64,000 bases of DNA, from positions 5,456,001-5,520,000 of the forward strand of contig NZ_CP025624.1 in the NCBI RefSeq assembly GCF_002874965.1, written 5' to 3'. Made by a program: the position numbers and the translations under genes. The notes beneath the pieces were generated by a model, which saw only the letters and a program-made list of their open reading frames with translations, was not told the origin of the DNA and made no database searches. This DNA is from Pseudomonas sp. NC02. Its GTDB lineage: Bacteria; Pseudomonadota; Gammaproteobacteria; Pseudomonadales; Pseudomonadaceae. The stretch's first letter is position 1. Each line of letters starts with the position of its first letter. Shown piece after piece: positions 52,832-63,779 of the stretch.

Positions 52832-54259
52832 ATGCGTCACCCTAGACGGCATCTGCCCACGCTGCTGTTATCACTGTGCATGGCCGCCGGTTCATGGTCA
52901 GGCGGCGTTGCGGCCCAGAATGTCCAAGCGCCCTACTACCCCGGCACCATCCTGCCCAATCGCCAGCCCCAGGCGATCATGGATCAACAACTGGTCACGT
53001 TCTACAAGGACTGGAAGGCGGTTTACCTGTCGGGGGAATGCGGCAGCGGCCGGTATTTCATCAAGGTCAACGCCGACCACAAACCCGTGGGTGGTGGCGC
53101 CGCGCCCAACACCATCACCGTGTCCGAGGCCCATGGCTACGGCATGCTGCTCACTGTGATGATGGCCGACTACGATGACGAGGCCCAACGGACTTTCGAC
53201 GGCATGGTGCGCTACTTCCAGGATCACCCGGCAGCTTCCGATCCCGGCCTGATGGCCTGGAACCAGACCGAGGGATGCGGCGACTCCACCGACCCTTTCC
53301 GTGGTGACGTCAGTGCCACCGATGGCGACCTGGACATCGCCTACGCCCTGCTGCTGGCGGATCAGAAATGGGGCAGCGAGGGCACCATTGACTATCGCAG
53401 CGAGGCCAACACGGTGATGGCGGCAATCATGAAACACGAGGTGCACCCCAGGACTCAGCACCTGATGCTCGGCGACTGGGCCGGTACCGACGGTGACGCA
53501 GAGCTTGAGTACACCACCCGCAGCTCGGACTTCATGCAGTCGCACCTCTACAGCTTTTTCACCATGACCGGGGACAAGCGCTGGCAGGCGGTGCGCGACA
53601 AGACCTATTCGATCATCAGTGACTTTACCCAACGGTACAGCGCCAACAGCGGGCTGGTGCCGGACTTCATCAGCCACCTGGACACCTCGATCACCCCGGC
53701 GCGGCCCGATCTGGTGGAAGGCCCATACGACGGCAGCTATTCGTGGAACGCGGCCCGCTACCCGTGGCGCATCGGCCTGGATTACCTGATGTACGGTGAC
53801 CCGCGTGCGCTGTACACCTTGACCACCTTCAACCGCTGGGCACGCGCCACCACCCACGATGAGCCGGGCAACTTCAACAGTGGCTACCGAATCGACGGCA
53901 GTGCGATCGAGGAAGCGCACAATGAGCCGGCCTTTGTGGCGGCACTCGGGGTCAGCGCAATGATCAACCCCGACAATCAGCTGTGGCTCAATAACCTTTG
54001 GGACAACCTGCAACGCCGGTCCATCCGTGACCATGACTATTACGGCAATACCCTCAAACTGCTGGGCATGGTGGTCATGTCCGGCCATTGGGAGCGGCCC
54101 CAACCGGCGCCCCTCAAAAAAACCGCACACGTGCCTGTCCATCCGTCATCCGGCTCTGCGGCACCGGGACCCGTGGCATCTTTGCCGCCCGCCTCGCACC
54201 TGATGCTGGCTCGCGGCTTCATGTTCAAGAAACTGCTGGGGCGTCGCGGCGTCAGCTGA
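52832..54259 (+). CDS. Secreted glycoside hydrolase family 8 (endoglucanase-like)
   Basis: This 475-residue enzyme starts with a signal peptide (to about residue 29, GGVAA-QN). It has the GH8 catalytic features: general acid Glu99 in TVSEAHGYGM and the family signature SATDGDLDIAYALLLA (161-176) with the active Asp. GH8 enzymes cut beta-1,4-glucans (cellulose, chitosan) or xylan. A Pro/Ser/Ala-rich tail of about 50 residues ends in LARGFMFKKLLGRRGVS, which is basic and unusual. ATG 52832 has GGAGAG upstream; TTG 52817 was rejected. No cellulose-synthase genes are nearby, so the substrate is uncertain. Confidence 0.87.
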   Translation: MRHPRRHLPTLLLSLCMAAGSWSGGVAAQNVQAPYYPGTILPNRQPQAIMDQQLVTFYKDWKAVYLSGECGSGRYFIKVNADHKPVGGGAAPNTITVSEAHGYGMLLTVMMADYDDEAQRTFDGMVRYFQDHPAASDPGLMAWNQTEGCGDSTDPFRGDVSATDGDLDIAYALLLADQKWGSEGTIDYRSEANTVMAAIMKHEVHPRTQHLMLGDWAGTDGDAELEYTTRSSDFMQSHLYSFFTMTGDKRWQAVRDKTYSIISDFTQRYSANSGLVPDFISHLDTSITPARPDLVEGPYDGSYSWNAARYPWRIGLDYLMYGDPRALYTLTTFNRWARATTHDEPGNFNSGYRIDGSAIEEAHNEPAFVAALGVSAMINPDNQLWLNNLWDNLQRRSIRDHDYYGNTLKLLGMVVMSGHWERPQPAPLKKTAHVPVHPSSGSAAPGPVASLPPASHLMLARGFMFKKLLGRRGVS

Positions 54260-54277
54260 GGCGTGCGCGTAAAGAGA

Positions 54278-54327
54278 GACGCGGAGCGTCCCTGGCGGCA
54301 TTCCCACGCAGAGCGTGGGAACGATCA
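54278..54327. repeat. Half copy of the GATCGTTCCCACGC repeat family
   Basis: GACGCGGAGCGTC and CCCACGCAGAGCGTGGGAAC reproduce the right half of the element at 18787-18899. Confidence 0.75.
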
Positions 54328-54333
54328 GCATAA

Positions 54334-54370
54334 AAAAACCCCGCCTGCATCGCTGCAGGCGGGGTTTTTC
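54334..54370. terminator. Bidirectional terminator between GH8 gene and groEL
   Basis: ACCCCGCCTGCA pairs with TGCAGGCGGGGT around TCGC, with an A-run before and a T-run after. It can end both the GH8 and the converging groEL transcripts. Confidence 0.92.
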
Positions 54371-54390
54371 AGTATCGGGGTAAGACTGGC

Positions 54391-56046
<1,656 letters not shown>

Positions 56047-56084
56047 TTAAATACTTTGTAGTAACGGGAAGATGAGCGGGGAAA

Positions 56085-56381
56085 TCAGCCTTCCAGAACA
56101 GCGAGAATCTCGTTCTCAGCCATTACCAGCAGGTCTTCGCCGTCGATTTTCACAGTGTTGCTGCCGGAGTAAGGGCCGAAAACAACCTTGTCACCCACTT
56201 TCACAGCCAGCGCACGTACTTCACCGTTTTCCAGGGTCTTGCCTGGGCCAGCAGCGAGAATCACACCGTGGTTGGCTTTCTCAGCAGCCGAACCTGGCAG
56301 CACGATACCGCCAGCGGTTTTCTTTTCTTCTTCACTGCGACGGATGACGACGCGGTCATGCAGAGGACGAAGCTTGCTCAT
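56085..56381 (-). CDS. groS: Co-chaperonin GroES (10 kDa)
   Basis: GroES of 98 residues caps the GroEL chamber. [20 protein letters not shown] and the mobile loop [16 protein letters not shown] are typical, and the length is standard. GGAGAG precedes the ATG. A candidate heat-shock promoter lies about 140 bases upstream. Confidence 0.96.
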   Translation of the reverse strand: MSKLRPLHDRVVIRRSEEEKKTAGGIVLPGSAAEKANHGVILAAGPGKTLENGEVRALAVKVGDKVVFGPYSGSNTVKIDGEDLLVMAENEILAVLEG

Positions 56382-56520
56382 TGTCGATCTCTCCTAATTG
56401 TGTTTTTCATCGGCCGGTGTCAATTCCGGCTAGTTAAATTCCGGCGGTGCCGGTCGCGGTTCGCGGCGCGAAACGCGGAAGTCTGTCTGGTGTCGCCACC
56501 AGAAACCTTGCGGTGACCGT

Positions 56521-56551
56521 TACATAAGGGCGCATAAGCTTATTACAAGGG
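56521..56551 (-). promoter_or_regulatory. Candidate sigma-32 promoter of groESL
   Basis: On the reverse strand CCCTTGTAA (-35 side) and GCGCCCTTATGTA (-10 side) are separated by 9 bases, giving the usual heat-shock spacing between their cores. They resemble the sigma-32 consensus, though the -10 has CCCTTAT rather than CCCCAT. The stretch from 56382 to 56630 holds no gene. Confidence 0.5.
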
Positions 56552-56630
56552 TACCGAGATGAAAATTTTTGTGTCGGGGGGCGTCTTCAAAAGCCGCACG
56601 GCACCCGCGGGTGCCGTGCCAGTGAGGAGA

Positions 56631-57107
56631 TTACTTGGGGTCGCGGTGTTCGAACTCACCTTCGATCACGTCACCTTCGCGCCCCAGGGGCTGGCGCGGG
56701 GCCGGGCCACCACGGGGTTGCAGGTCATCGGCAAAGGCGCGCTGGCGAATGGCAGCCTCTTCGGCACGCTGGCGCATCTTGCCCGCCAGCACTTTGCGAG
56801 TGAATGGCAGCAACATCACCAGGCCAACCACATCGCTGATAAAGCCCGGCAGGATCAGCAGGCCACCGGCCAATGCCATCATCAGGCCTTCGAGCATGGT
56901 CTGGGCCGGCAGCTCGCCACGATTCAGGCTTTCGCGGGCACGCAGCGCCGTGGCCAGGCCGGCGACGCGCAGCACCAGTACGCCGAGCATCGAGCCGAGA
57001 ATGATCAGCAGCAGCGCCGGGAAAAACCCGATTGCCCCGCTGACTTGTACGAATACGAACAGCTCAAGCACCGGAAACAACAAAAAGAGCAACAAAAAAG
57101 GGCGCAT
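56631..57107 (-). CDS. fxsA: FxsA family membrane protein
   Basis: The 158-residue protein has an N-terminal helix pair (LLLFLLFPVLELFVFVQVSG; FFPALLLIILGSMLGVLVLR), a central helix with ALAGGLLILPGFISDVVGLV, and a polar C-terminal tail. This is the FxsA pattern; E. coli FxsA (YjeG) lowers phage T7 exclusion by F plasmids when overproduced, but the normal role is unknown. GAGGAA supports ATG 57107; a TTG at 57122 is also in frame. It is close behind hugZ on the same strand and precedes groES, as I recall for other pseudomonads. Confidence 0.87.
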   Translation of the reverse strand: MRPFLLLFLLFPVLELFVFVQVSGAIGFFPALLLIILGSMLGVLVLRVAGLATALRARESLNRGELPAQTMLEGLMMALAGGLLILPGFISDVVGLVMLLPFTRKVLAGKMRQRAEEAAIRQRAFADDLQPRGGPAPRQPLGREGDVIEGEFEHRDPK

Positions 57108-57173
57108 CAAATGGTTCCTCAACGCAAGAATGCCTTGCTACTTCACCTTAGATGACGTCGCCGTTTCGTGAAT

Positions 57174-57905
57174 TCAAGCTTCAGCGGCTGCTTTTTTCGG
57201 CCAGACCTCGGCGTGAGCCAGGAAAACCAAGGCTTCGCGTACTTGTGTCGGCGTGTTGCAAGGCTCGGCAAAGGGCAGCCAGTAGAGGGCCTGGCCAATG
57301 CGCAAATGCATGCCTTCGCTGTCGATACCGGCCAGTTGCGCAGGCTCAGAGGTCGGCAGGCCGGCCAGTTCGACATAGTGGGCAATCGCCTTGGTGTGGT
57401 CGCTGTTCATGTGCTCGACCATGCTCAGCTCGGCCTTGCCGGCAAACGGATTGGCCAGGGTCAGTTGGTCGACCCAGTGGATCGCGCCGAACCCGCCGAT
57501 ATAACGATGGCGCACCGGCTTGAGCACCCAGAAGTCAAAATCATGGGCCTTGTGGTAGTTCGCCGAGTCCGGGAAATAGCGGTAATAACGCTCGGCGGCG
57601 GCTTCAATCGCAGCGCCGTCTTCGAGCTTTTCGGCCTCGGCGAGGTAGGTCAGGCGCCCTACCGCTTGCACGTCGTCGGCCTCACGCTCACCGACCAGCA
57701 ACGAGCACTTGGGGTCTTTCTGCAGGTTATGGGTGTGCTGGGCGATACGGCTGATCAGGATCAGCGGCCGGCCCTCGGCGTCCAGACAATAAGGCACCAC
57801 CGACCCAAACGGGAAACCGGGCATGGCCTTGGACAAGGTGGCGAGTGCCCCACGGTATTCCTTGAGCAGTAGTTCTCGGGCATTCTTGGCAACGTGCGCG
57901 CTCAA
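57174..57905 (-). CDS. HugZ-family heme-binding/heme-degrading protein
   Basis: This is a 243-residue protein with an N-terminal pyridoxamine-phosphate-oxidase-like split barrel (FPFGSVVPYCLDAEGRPLIL; KCSLLVGERE) and a C-terminal DUF2470/HugZ domain (LSMVEHMNSDHTKAIAHYVE). HugZ homologues bind heme with a C-terminal His and cleave it to biliverdin. The start is TTG at 57905: AAGGAG lies 7 bases upstream and there is no nearby ATG; the long open frame beyond covers the divergent gene. It probably shares a transcript with fxsA. This gives the genome a second possible heme-degrading enzyme beside HemO. Confidence 0.82.
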   Translation of the reverse strand: MSAHVAKNARELLLKEYRGALATLSKAMPGFPFGSVVPYCLDAEGRPLILISRIAQHTHNLQKDPKCSLLVGEREADDVQAVGRLTYLAEAEKLEDGAAIEAAAERYYRYFPDSANYHKAHDFDFWVLKPVRHRYIGGFGAIHWVDQLTLANPFAGKAELSMVEHMNSDHTKAIAHYVELAGLPTSEPAQLAGIDSEGMHLRIGQALYWLPFAEPCNTPTQVREALVFLAHAEVWPKKAAAEA

Positions 57906-57980
57906 CTTATGACTCCTTCGATAAATTTCGTCAAAAAACAAACTTGGATAGCCGCTTAATTCTGCCCACAGGACTTGCGA

Positions 57981-58739
57981 ATGCATCTCAACGACAAAGT
58001 AATCATTATCACCGGCGGTTGCCAGGGTTTGGGCCGCTCCATGGCCGAGTATTTTGCCGCCAAAGGCGCCAACCTGGCGCTGGTGGACCTCAATCAGGAA
58101 AAACTCGACCAGGCGGTGGCCGCCTGCCAGGCCCATGGAGTGAAGGCCCGCGCCTATCTGTGCAACGTGGCGAATGAAGAGCAGGTGACCCACACCGTGG
58201 CACGGATCGCCGAAGACTTCGGTGCCATCAACGGCTTGATCAACAACGCCGGGATCTTGCGTGATGGCTTGCTGCTCAAGGTCAAGGACGGCGAGATGAC
58301 CAAGATGAGCCTGGCCCAGTGGCAGGCGGTGATCGATGTCAACCTTACCGGGGTGTTCCTGTGCACCCGTGAGGTGGCGGCAAAAATGGTGGAGCTGAAG
58401 AACCAGGGCACCATTATCAATATCTCGTCGATCTCGCGGGCCGGCAATGTCGGGCAGACCAACTACTCCGCCGCCAAGGCCGGTGTAGCGGCCGCCACTG
58501 TGACCTGGGCCAAGGAGCTGGCGCGCTACGGCATCCGCGTGGCGGGCATCGCACCGGGGTTTATCGAGACCGAGATGACCCTGGGCATGAAGCCCGAGGC
58601 CTTGGAGAAGATGACCGCCGGCATTCCCCTCAAGCGCATGGGGCGGCCTGAGGAGATTGCCCATTCAGCGGCGTATATCTTCGAGAACGACTACTACACC
58701 GGGCGGATTCTGGAAATGGACGGCGGGTTACGCCTTTAA
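57981..58739 (+). CDS. Short-chain dehydrogenase/reductase (FabG-like)
   Basis: The 252-residue SDR has the cofactor motif [16 protein letters not shown], the NNAG structural motif (LINNAGIL), and the catalytic tetrad in [20 protein letters not shown] with Tyr and Lys (YSAAK). VALVDLN-type acidic residues after strand 2 favour NAD(H) over NADP(H). The substrate is unknown; homologues act on 3-oxoacyl or hydroxyacyl thioesters. ATG 57981 was chosen over TTG 57975. It is divergent from hugZ. Confidence 0.85.
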   Translation: MHLNDKVIIITGGCQGLGRSMAEYFAAKGANLALVDLNQEKLDQAVAACQAHGVKARAYLCNVANEEQVTHTVARIAEDFGAINGLINNAGILRDGLLLKVKDGEMTKMSLAQWQAVIDVNLTGVFLCTREVAAKMVELKNQGTIINISSISRAGNVGQTNYSAAKAGVAAATVTWAKELARYGIRVAGIAPGFIETEMTLGMKPEALEKMTAGIPLKRMGRPEEIAHSAAYIFENDYYTGRILEMDGGLRL

Positions 58740-58754
58740 TTACCAGGCGGCTCG

Positions 58755-59762
58755 TTACCAGGCGACGCCGAACCCTGCGGTGTAGCGGGTCTTGCTCAAC
58801 GCGCTTTCCGAGTCGCCACTAATAATGTCGCGCTCGGCCTTGAGGTTGAGGGAGGCCCACTCGGTGACTTTGTAGCGCAAGCCCATTTCCGCATCCAGGG
58901 AGTACTCGGACGGCCCGGCCAGCGGCTTGCCCACTTCGCCATTGGTGAAGAATTCAACGGTCTTGCCCACCAGGTAGCGGTTGTAGTTCCACTTCATGGC
59001 CAGCGAATAGAAGTTGTCCTTGCCGCCGTCCTGGTATTCATAGTCGGTGCGGTTGACCAGCGAACCGAGGGAGAACGCGCCCAGTTCGTCATCCCAGAAT
59101 TGGTAGCCCGGGCCGGTACCCACGGTGCGCTGGCGGGACAGGTCCTCGACCTTGTCGCGCTTGTAGGTCAAGCGGCCCTGCCAGAACCAGTGTTCGGTAA
59201 TAAACCGGTCCAGGTCGTACTCCAGCGCCCAGTTGTCGGTGGTGGTCACGTCGTCCTGGAATTCGCGGTTGTACTCGCCCTCGGCGGTATGGCGCCACTG
59301 GCCATGGCGGGCAGTGGTCTTGAAGTCGATGTCGTAGTCGTTGGTGTCTTTTTCCGCGCGCTTGTAGTCCAGCGCCATATCGACATTGCCCTTCCACACC
59401 AGGTCCTCGATCACCGGCTTGGGCTTGATGATCTGCTGGATGCTCGCCAGCTCGACGGTCTTGGGCGCCTCGCCGTTGGCCAGGATGACCTTGCCATCGT
59501 CGGCCGGCTGCAGGGACTTGGCCTTCTCACCGCTGTAGGCATCCTGCTTGACCAGCAATTCCTGATCGCTCTCCAGGGTCTTGACCTGCTTCCAGTCCAC
59601 CGGGATCGCGCCGGCATAGTCGGTCTGGATCAGCAGTTTGCCACCGTCGAAAACCTTGATCTTGCCGGTCAGGCGGTCACCGTTCTTCAACCAGACGGTG
59701 TCGGCGAGCAACGGGGTGGAGGCGCTGAAGACAGCGAGGCACAGCAGGGTTCTGGACAACAT
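58755..59762 (-). CDS. DUF481 outer-membrane protein (YdiY-like)
   Basis: The 335-residue protein has a signal peptide (cleavage near STPLLA-DT), a small N-terminal beta domain (VWLKNGDRLTGKIKVFDGGK), and a C-terminal DUF481 region of amphipathic strands ending in Trp (RYTAGFGVAW), typical of outer-membrane barrels. E. coli YdiY, the model member, is acid-induced. The role is not known. The gene converges on the dehydrogenase gene, with only 15 bases between the stops and no obvious terminator. Confidence 0.82.
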   Translation of the reverse strand: MLSRTLLCLAVFSASTPLLADTVWLKNGDRLTGKIKVFDGGKLLIQTDYAGAIPVDWKQVKTLESDQELLVKQDAYSGEKAKSLQPADDGKVILANGEAPKTVELASIQQIIKPKPVIEDLVWKGNVDMALDYKRAEKDTNDYDIDFKTTARHGQWRHTAEGEYNREFQDDVTTTDNWALEYDLDRFITEHWFWQGRLTYKRDKVEDLSRQRTVGTGPGYQFWDDELGAFSLGSLVNRTDYEYQDGGKDNFYSLAMKWNYNRYLVGKTVEFFTNGEVGKPLAGPSEYSLDAEMGLRYKVTEWASLNLKAERDIISGDSESALSKTRYTAGFGVAW

Positions 59763-59925
59763 AAGCGGATATGGGGCTCGAGTTTGACGAAAAAACGGGC
59801 ATTATCGGGGTGGATAACTTCTTAGCAAGGACTGACTCGGGTATTCGTATCGAGTTCCGCTCTCAGCCCCCCATTTTGCAGAAACTTCTTACAAATAGAC
59901 GGATATTTTCATCGGATATGCCACC

Positions 59926-60279
59926 GTGAACGAACTGACCGACGCTCCGCAAAGCCCCGCTGAAATGCGCCGCACCGTGCTGTACCTGACCCTTGCCCAA
60001 GTGCCCGAAGGCTGCGTGATCAGCTACGGGGAGCTGGCACACCTCGCCGGTTTGGGTCGCGCCGCACGTTGGGTGGGTCGCACCCTGAGCCAACTGCCCG
60101 AGGACACCAAACTGCCTTGGCATCGCGTGCTGGGTGCCGGTGGTCGGATAAGTCTGCCGGTGGGCAGTGCCTCGGGTGACGAGCAACGTGCGCGTTTGCG
60201 CGGCGAAGGCGTCAGCATCCTGAACAATCGTGTTGATATTCAGCGTCATGGCTGGCGCCCGGTAGAGCACAGCGGTTAG
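59926..60279 (+). CDS. Alkyltransferase-like protein (ATL), MGMT family
   Basis: This 117-residue protein resembles the DNA-binding domain of O6-alkylguanine DNA alkyltransferases. The reactive Cys of PCHR is replaced by Trp (PWHR, residues 64-67). Such ATL proteins cannot remove alkyl groups; they bind O6-alkylguanine and channel it to nucleotide excision repair. The helix-turn-helix with GRAARWVGRTLSQLPED is retained. Translation starts at GTG 59926. It lies 43 bases before ampG on the same strand. Confidence 0.9.
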   Translation: MNELTDAPQSPAEMRRTVLYLTLAQVPEGCVISYGELAHLAGLGRAARWVGRTLSQLPEDTKLPWHRVLGAGGRISLPVGSASGDEQRARLRGEGVSILNNRVDIQRHGWRPVEHSG

Positions 60280-60322
60280 AGTGCGCGCTTTATTTGCGTA
60301 ATTCTGAGGCAGACTCCAGCCC

Positions 60323-61864
60323 ATGCCCCGTAAAACCTGGCGCGCCGCGCTCGCCGCCTATGCCAGCCCCTCGACGTTAGTGCTGTTGCTGCTCGGCTTT
60401 GCTGCCGGCTTGCCTTACATGTTGGTGTTCTCGACGCTCTCGGTATGGTTGCGCGAGGCCGGCGTGGCCCGCGAAACCATCGGTTATGCGAGCCTGATCG
60501 GCCTGGCCTATGCCTTCAAGTGGGTCTGGTCGCCCCTGCTCGACCAATGGCGCCTGCCACTGCTCGGCAAGCTCGGACGCCGTCGCTCCTGGCTGGTACT
60601 GTCCCAGACGCTGGTGATCCTCGGATTGATCGGCATGGGTTTCTGTGATCCGCAAAAGCATCTGTCCTGGCTGATCGCCATTGCCGTGATCGTGGCCTTC
60701 GCTTCCGCCACGCAAGACATCGCCGTAGACGCCTACCGCCTGGAAATCGCCAGCGACAGCCAGCAGGCCGCGCTTGCCGCCAGCTATATGTCCGGTTATC
60801 GCGTGGCCGCGCTGCTTGCCACCGCAGGTGCGCTGTTTTTTGCCGAAGGCTTCGGTTCCACCGGGTTCAACTACAAGCATTCGGCATGGGCCGGTACGTA
60901 CGTGCTGTTTGGTGCACTGATGGTGCCAGCGCTGCTGACCACGCTGTTCATGCGCGAACCCAATGTGCCGCTGCGTACCCAATTGCAGGCCGGGCGCTAC
61001 AGCTTTGCTCACCAGCTGGTCTCGGTGTTCGTGTTGATCGTGCTGCTGGTGTCGGTGCCGGCGATGTTCACCCAGCTGTACAACACTGACTTCGCCAGCG
61101 TGCTGTTCCATGGGGTCAGCCTGCTGGACCTGCTGCTGGAAGATCGCGCGTTCCTGCGGGCCATCCTCTACATCATCCTGACCACGCTGTGCCTGTCGAC
61201 CATGGGCCGCCGGGGCCTGGCGCCGGTGCTCACGCCGGTCAACGATTTTATCCTGCGCTACCGCTGGCAGGCCTTCCTGCTGTTGGGGCTGATTGCCACC
61301 TACCGCATGTCGGACACGGTAATGGGCGTAATGGCCAACGTGTTCTATATCGACCAGGGCTTTACCAAGGACCAGATCGCCGGTGTCAGCAAAGTCTTCG
61401 GCCTGATCATGACCTTGCTGGGCGCCGGCATGGGTGGCCTGTTGATCGTGCGCTTCGGGATTCTGCCGATCCTGTTCATCGGCGGCATTGCATCGGCCGG
61501 CACCAACCTGCTGTTCGTGATGCTCGCCGACATGGGCCCGGACCTGCAGATGCTGATTTTCACCATCTCCCTGGACAACTTCAGTTCCGGCATGGCGACC
61601 TCGGCGTTTGTCGCGTACCTGTCGAGCCTGACCAACCTGAAGTTCTCCGCCACCCAATACGCCCTGCTCAGCTCGATCATGCTGCTGCTGCCGCGCTTGA
61701 TCGGCGGGTATTCGGGGGTGATGGTCGAGAAGTTCGGTTACCACAACTTCTTCATGATCACCTGCCTGCTGGGTGTGCCGACGCTGGTCCTGATCGCCTT
61801 GCACTGGTTTCAGGAAAGCCGGCGGATTCGCTTGAATCCTCCCGAGGAAAACGAATCACTGTAG
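60323..61864 (+). CDS. ampG: AmpG muropeptide permease (MFS)
   Basis: AmpG (513 residues, about 14 helices) imports GlcNAc-anhydroMurNAc peptides for peptidoglycan recycling and indirectly governs AmpC beta-lactamase induction. LLGFAAGLPYMLVFSTLSVW, GLAYAFKWVWSPLLDQWRLP and FASATQDIAVDAYRLE are characteristic. The stop codon TAG at 61862 and the last Leu codon fall inside a REP element. The position downstream of groESL, fxsA and the dehydrogenase agrees with PA4393 of P. aeruginosa as I recall. Confidence 0.92.
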   Translation: MPRKTWRAALAAYASPSTLVLLLLGFAAGLPYMLVFSTLSVWLREAGVARETIGYASLIGLAYAFKWVWSPLLDQWRLPLLGKLGRRRSWLVLSQTLVILGLIGMGFCDPQKHLSWLIAIAVIVAFASATQDIAVDAYRLEIASDSQQAALAASYMSGYRVAALLATAGALFFAEGFGSTGFNYKHSAWAGTYVLFGALMVPALLTTLFMREPNVPLRTQLQAGRYSFAHQLVSVFVLIVLLVSVPAMFTQLYNTDFASVLFHGVSLLDLLLEDRAFLRAILYIILTTLCLSTMGRRGLAPVLTPVNDFILRYRWQAFLLLGLIATYRMSDTVMGVMANVFYIDQGFTKDQIAGVSKVFGLIMTLLGAGMGGLLIVRFGILPILFIGGIASAGTNLLFVMLADMGPDLQMLIFTISLDNFSSGMATSAFVAYLSSLTNLKFSATQYALLSSIMLLLPRLIGGYSGVMVEKFGYHNFFMITCLLGVPTLVLIALHWFQESRRIRLNPPEENESL

Positions 61865-61947
61865 GAGCTGGCTTGCCTGCGATTGCATCACCGCGGTGTA
61901 ACTGACACACCGTGTTGCCTGCATCGCAGGCATGCCAGCTCCCACAG
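61860..61947. repeat. REP doublet overlapping the ampG stop codon
   Basis: TGTAGGAGCTGGCTTGCCTG at 61860 and its inverted partner ending at 61947 form a REP pair of the same variant as 43423-43508. The first bases provide the TAG stop of ampG. Confidence 0.85.
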
Positions 61948-62043
61948 AAGCCCTGCTCCAGCAACCAGATGCCTGTACGTCGGCAGCAAGCGCCCGTACA
62001 ATCCCAAGTCATTTCAAGTCCAAGCAACCGACAACGGCCTACC

Positions 62044-63759
62044 ATGCGCACCAGTCAATATTTGCTCGCCACACAGAAAGAAACGCCTTCCGACGCGGTC
62101 GTGATCAGCCATCAGCTGATGCTGCGCGCCGGCATGATCCGCAAACTGGCCTCGGGCCTGTACACCTGGCTGCCCATGGGCTTGAAGGTGATGCGCAAGG
62201 TCGAAGCCATCGTTCGTGAAGAAATGAACGCTGCCGGCTCTCTGGAAGTGTTGATGCCGAGCACCCAACCGGCTGAGCTGTGGCAGGAATCCGGGCGCTG
62301 GGAAGAGTACGGCCCTGAATTGCTGCGCTTCAAGGATCGTCATGGCCGGGACTTCTGCGCCGGCCCGACCCACGAAGAAGTGATCACCGACCTGATGCGC
62401 AACGAGTTGAGCAGCTACAAGCAGCTGCCCCTCAACCTGTATCAGATCCAGACCAAGTTCCGTGACGAAATCCGCCCACGCTTCGGTTTGATGCGCGGCC
62501 GCGAATTCATCATGAAGGACGCCTATTCGTTCCACGCTGACCAGGCGTCCCTGCAGGTCACCTACGACCGCATGCACACCGCCTACTGCAATGTGTTCAC
62601 GCGCCTGGGCCTGAAATTCCGTCCGGTTGAAGCGGACAACGGCTCCATCGGCGGTGCCGGCTCCCACGAGTTCCACGTGCTGGCCGAGTCCGGTGAAGAC
62701 GACATCGTGTTCAGCAACGGTTCCGACTACGCGGCAAACATCGAGAAAGCCGAAGCCGTGCCACGGGAAACTTCCCGCCCTGCACCAAGCGAAGAGCTGC
62801 GCCTGGTGGACACGCCCGAGACCAAGACCATCGCGGCCCTGGTGGAAAAATTCAATCTGCCGATTGAAAAGACCATCAAGACCCTGATCGTGCGCGCCGA
62901 GGAAGAAGGCAAGCTGATCGCCCTGGTAATCCGTGGCGACCACGAGCTCAACGAAATCAAGGCCGCCCAGCAGCCAGGCGTTGCCAGCCCGCTGGTCATG
63001 GCCACCGACGCCGAACTGCGTGACGCCATTGGTGCCGGTGCCGGTTCCCTGGGCCCGCTGAACCTGCCATTGCCGATCATCATCGACCGTTCGGTCGAGC
63101 TGATGAGCGACTTCGGCATCGGTGCCAACATCGATGACAAGCACTACTTTGGCGTGAACTGGGAACGTGACCTGCCGGTTCCGACCGTGGCCGACCTGCG
63201 CAACGTGGTGGCCGGCGACCCAAGCCCGGACGGCAAGGGCACCCTGGAAATCAAGCGCGGCATCGAAGTCGGGCACATCTTCCAGCTGGGCAACAAGTAC
63301 AGCAAGGCGATGAAGTGCGAAGTGCTGGGCGAGAACGGCAAGCCGATCACCCTGGAAATGGGCTGCTACGGCATTGGCGTATCCCGCGTGGTTGCGGCTG
63401 CCATCGAGCAGAACAACGACGAGAAAGGCATCATCTGGAGCGACGCCCTGGCGCCATTCCAGGTTGCCCTGGTACCGCTGCGCTACGAAACCGAGCAAGT
63501 ACGCGAAGCCACCGACAAACTGTATGCCGAACTCACGGCTGCCGGTTTTGAAGTGCTGCTGGATGATCGGGACAAGAAAACCAGCCCGGGCATCAAGTTC
63601 GCCGATATGGAACTGATTGGCATCCCGCACCGGATCGTGGTCAGTGACCGCGGCCTGGCCGATGGCAATCTGGAATACAAGAGCCGGACCGAAGCCGAGG
63701 CCCAACCGTTGCCGGTGGCTGACGTGCTGTCTTTCCTTCAGGCGCGTATTCGTCGCTGA
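62044..63759 (+). CDS. proS: Prolyl-tRNA synthetase (bacterial type with editing domain)
   Basis: ProRS of 571 residues charges tRNA-Pro. Class II motifs are visible: motif 1 near [20 protein letters not shown], motif 2 as [20 protein letters not shown], and motif 3 as [17 protein letters not shown]. The editing (INS) domain between motifs 2 and 3, about residues 225-405, clears alanyl-tRNA-Pro. The C-terminal anticodon domain ([20 protein letters not shown]) is complete. ATG 62044 gives the family length; the frame further upstream runs through the REP element. Confidence 0.96.
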   Translation: MRTSQYLLATQKETPSDAVVISHQLMLRAGMIRKLASGLYTWLPMGLKVMRKVEAIVREEMNAAGSLEVLMPSTQPAELWQESGRWEEYGPELLRFKDRHGRDFCAGPTHEEVITDLMRNELSSYKQLPLNLYQIQTKFRDEIRPRFGLMRGREFIMKDAYSFHADQASLQVTYDRMHTAYCNVFTRLGLKFRPVEADNGSIGGAGSHEFHVLAESGEDDIVFSNGSDYAANIEKAEAVPRETSRPAPSEELRLVDTPETKTIAALVEKFNLPIEKTIKTLIVRAEEEGKLIALVIRGDHELNEIKAAQQPGVASPLVMATDAELRDAIGAGAGSLGPLNLPLPIIIDRSVELMSDFGIGANIDDKHYFGVNWERDLPVPTVADLRNVVAGDPSPDGKGTLEIKRGIEVGHIFQLGNKYSKAMKCEVLGENGKPITLEMGCYGIGVSRVVAAAIEQNNDEKGIIWSDALAPFQVALVPLRYETEQVREATDKLYAELTAAGFEVLLDDRDKKTSPGIKFADMELIGIPHRIVVSDRGLADGNLEYKSRTEAEAQPLPVADVLSFLQARIRR

Positions 63760-63779
63760 AAACCAGATCAAGAGTCGTC

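Noticed and set aside
57906..58664. Extension of the HugZ-family frame across the divergent dehydrogenase gene
   Set aside because: Only an antisense shadow of the dehydrogenase; TTG 57905 has a strong ribosome binding site.
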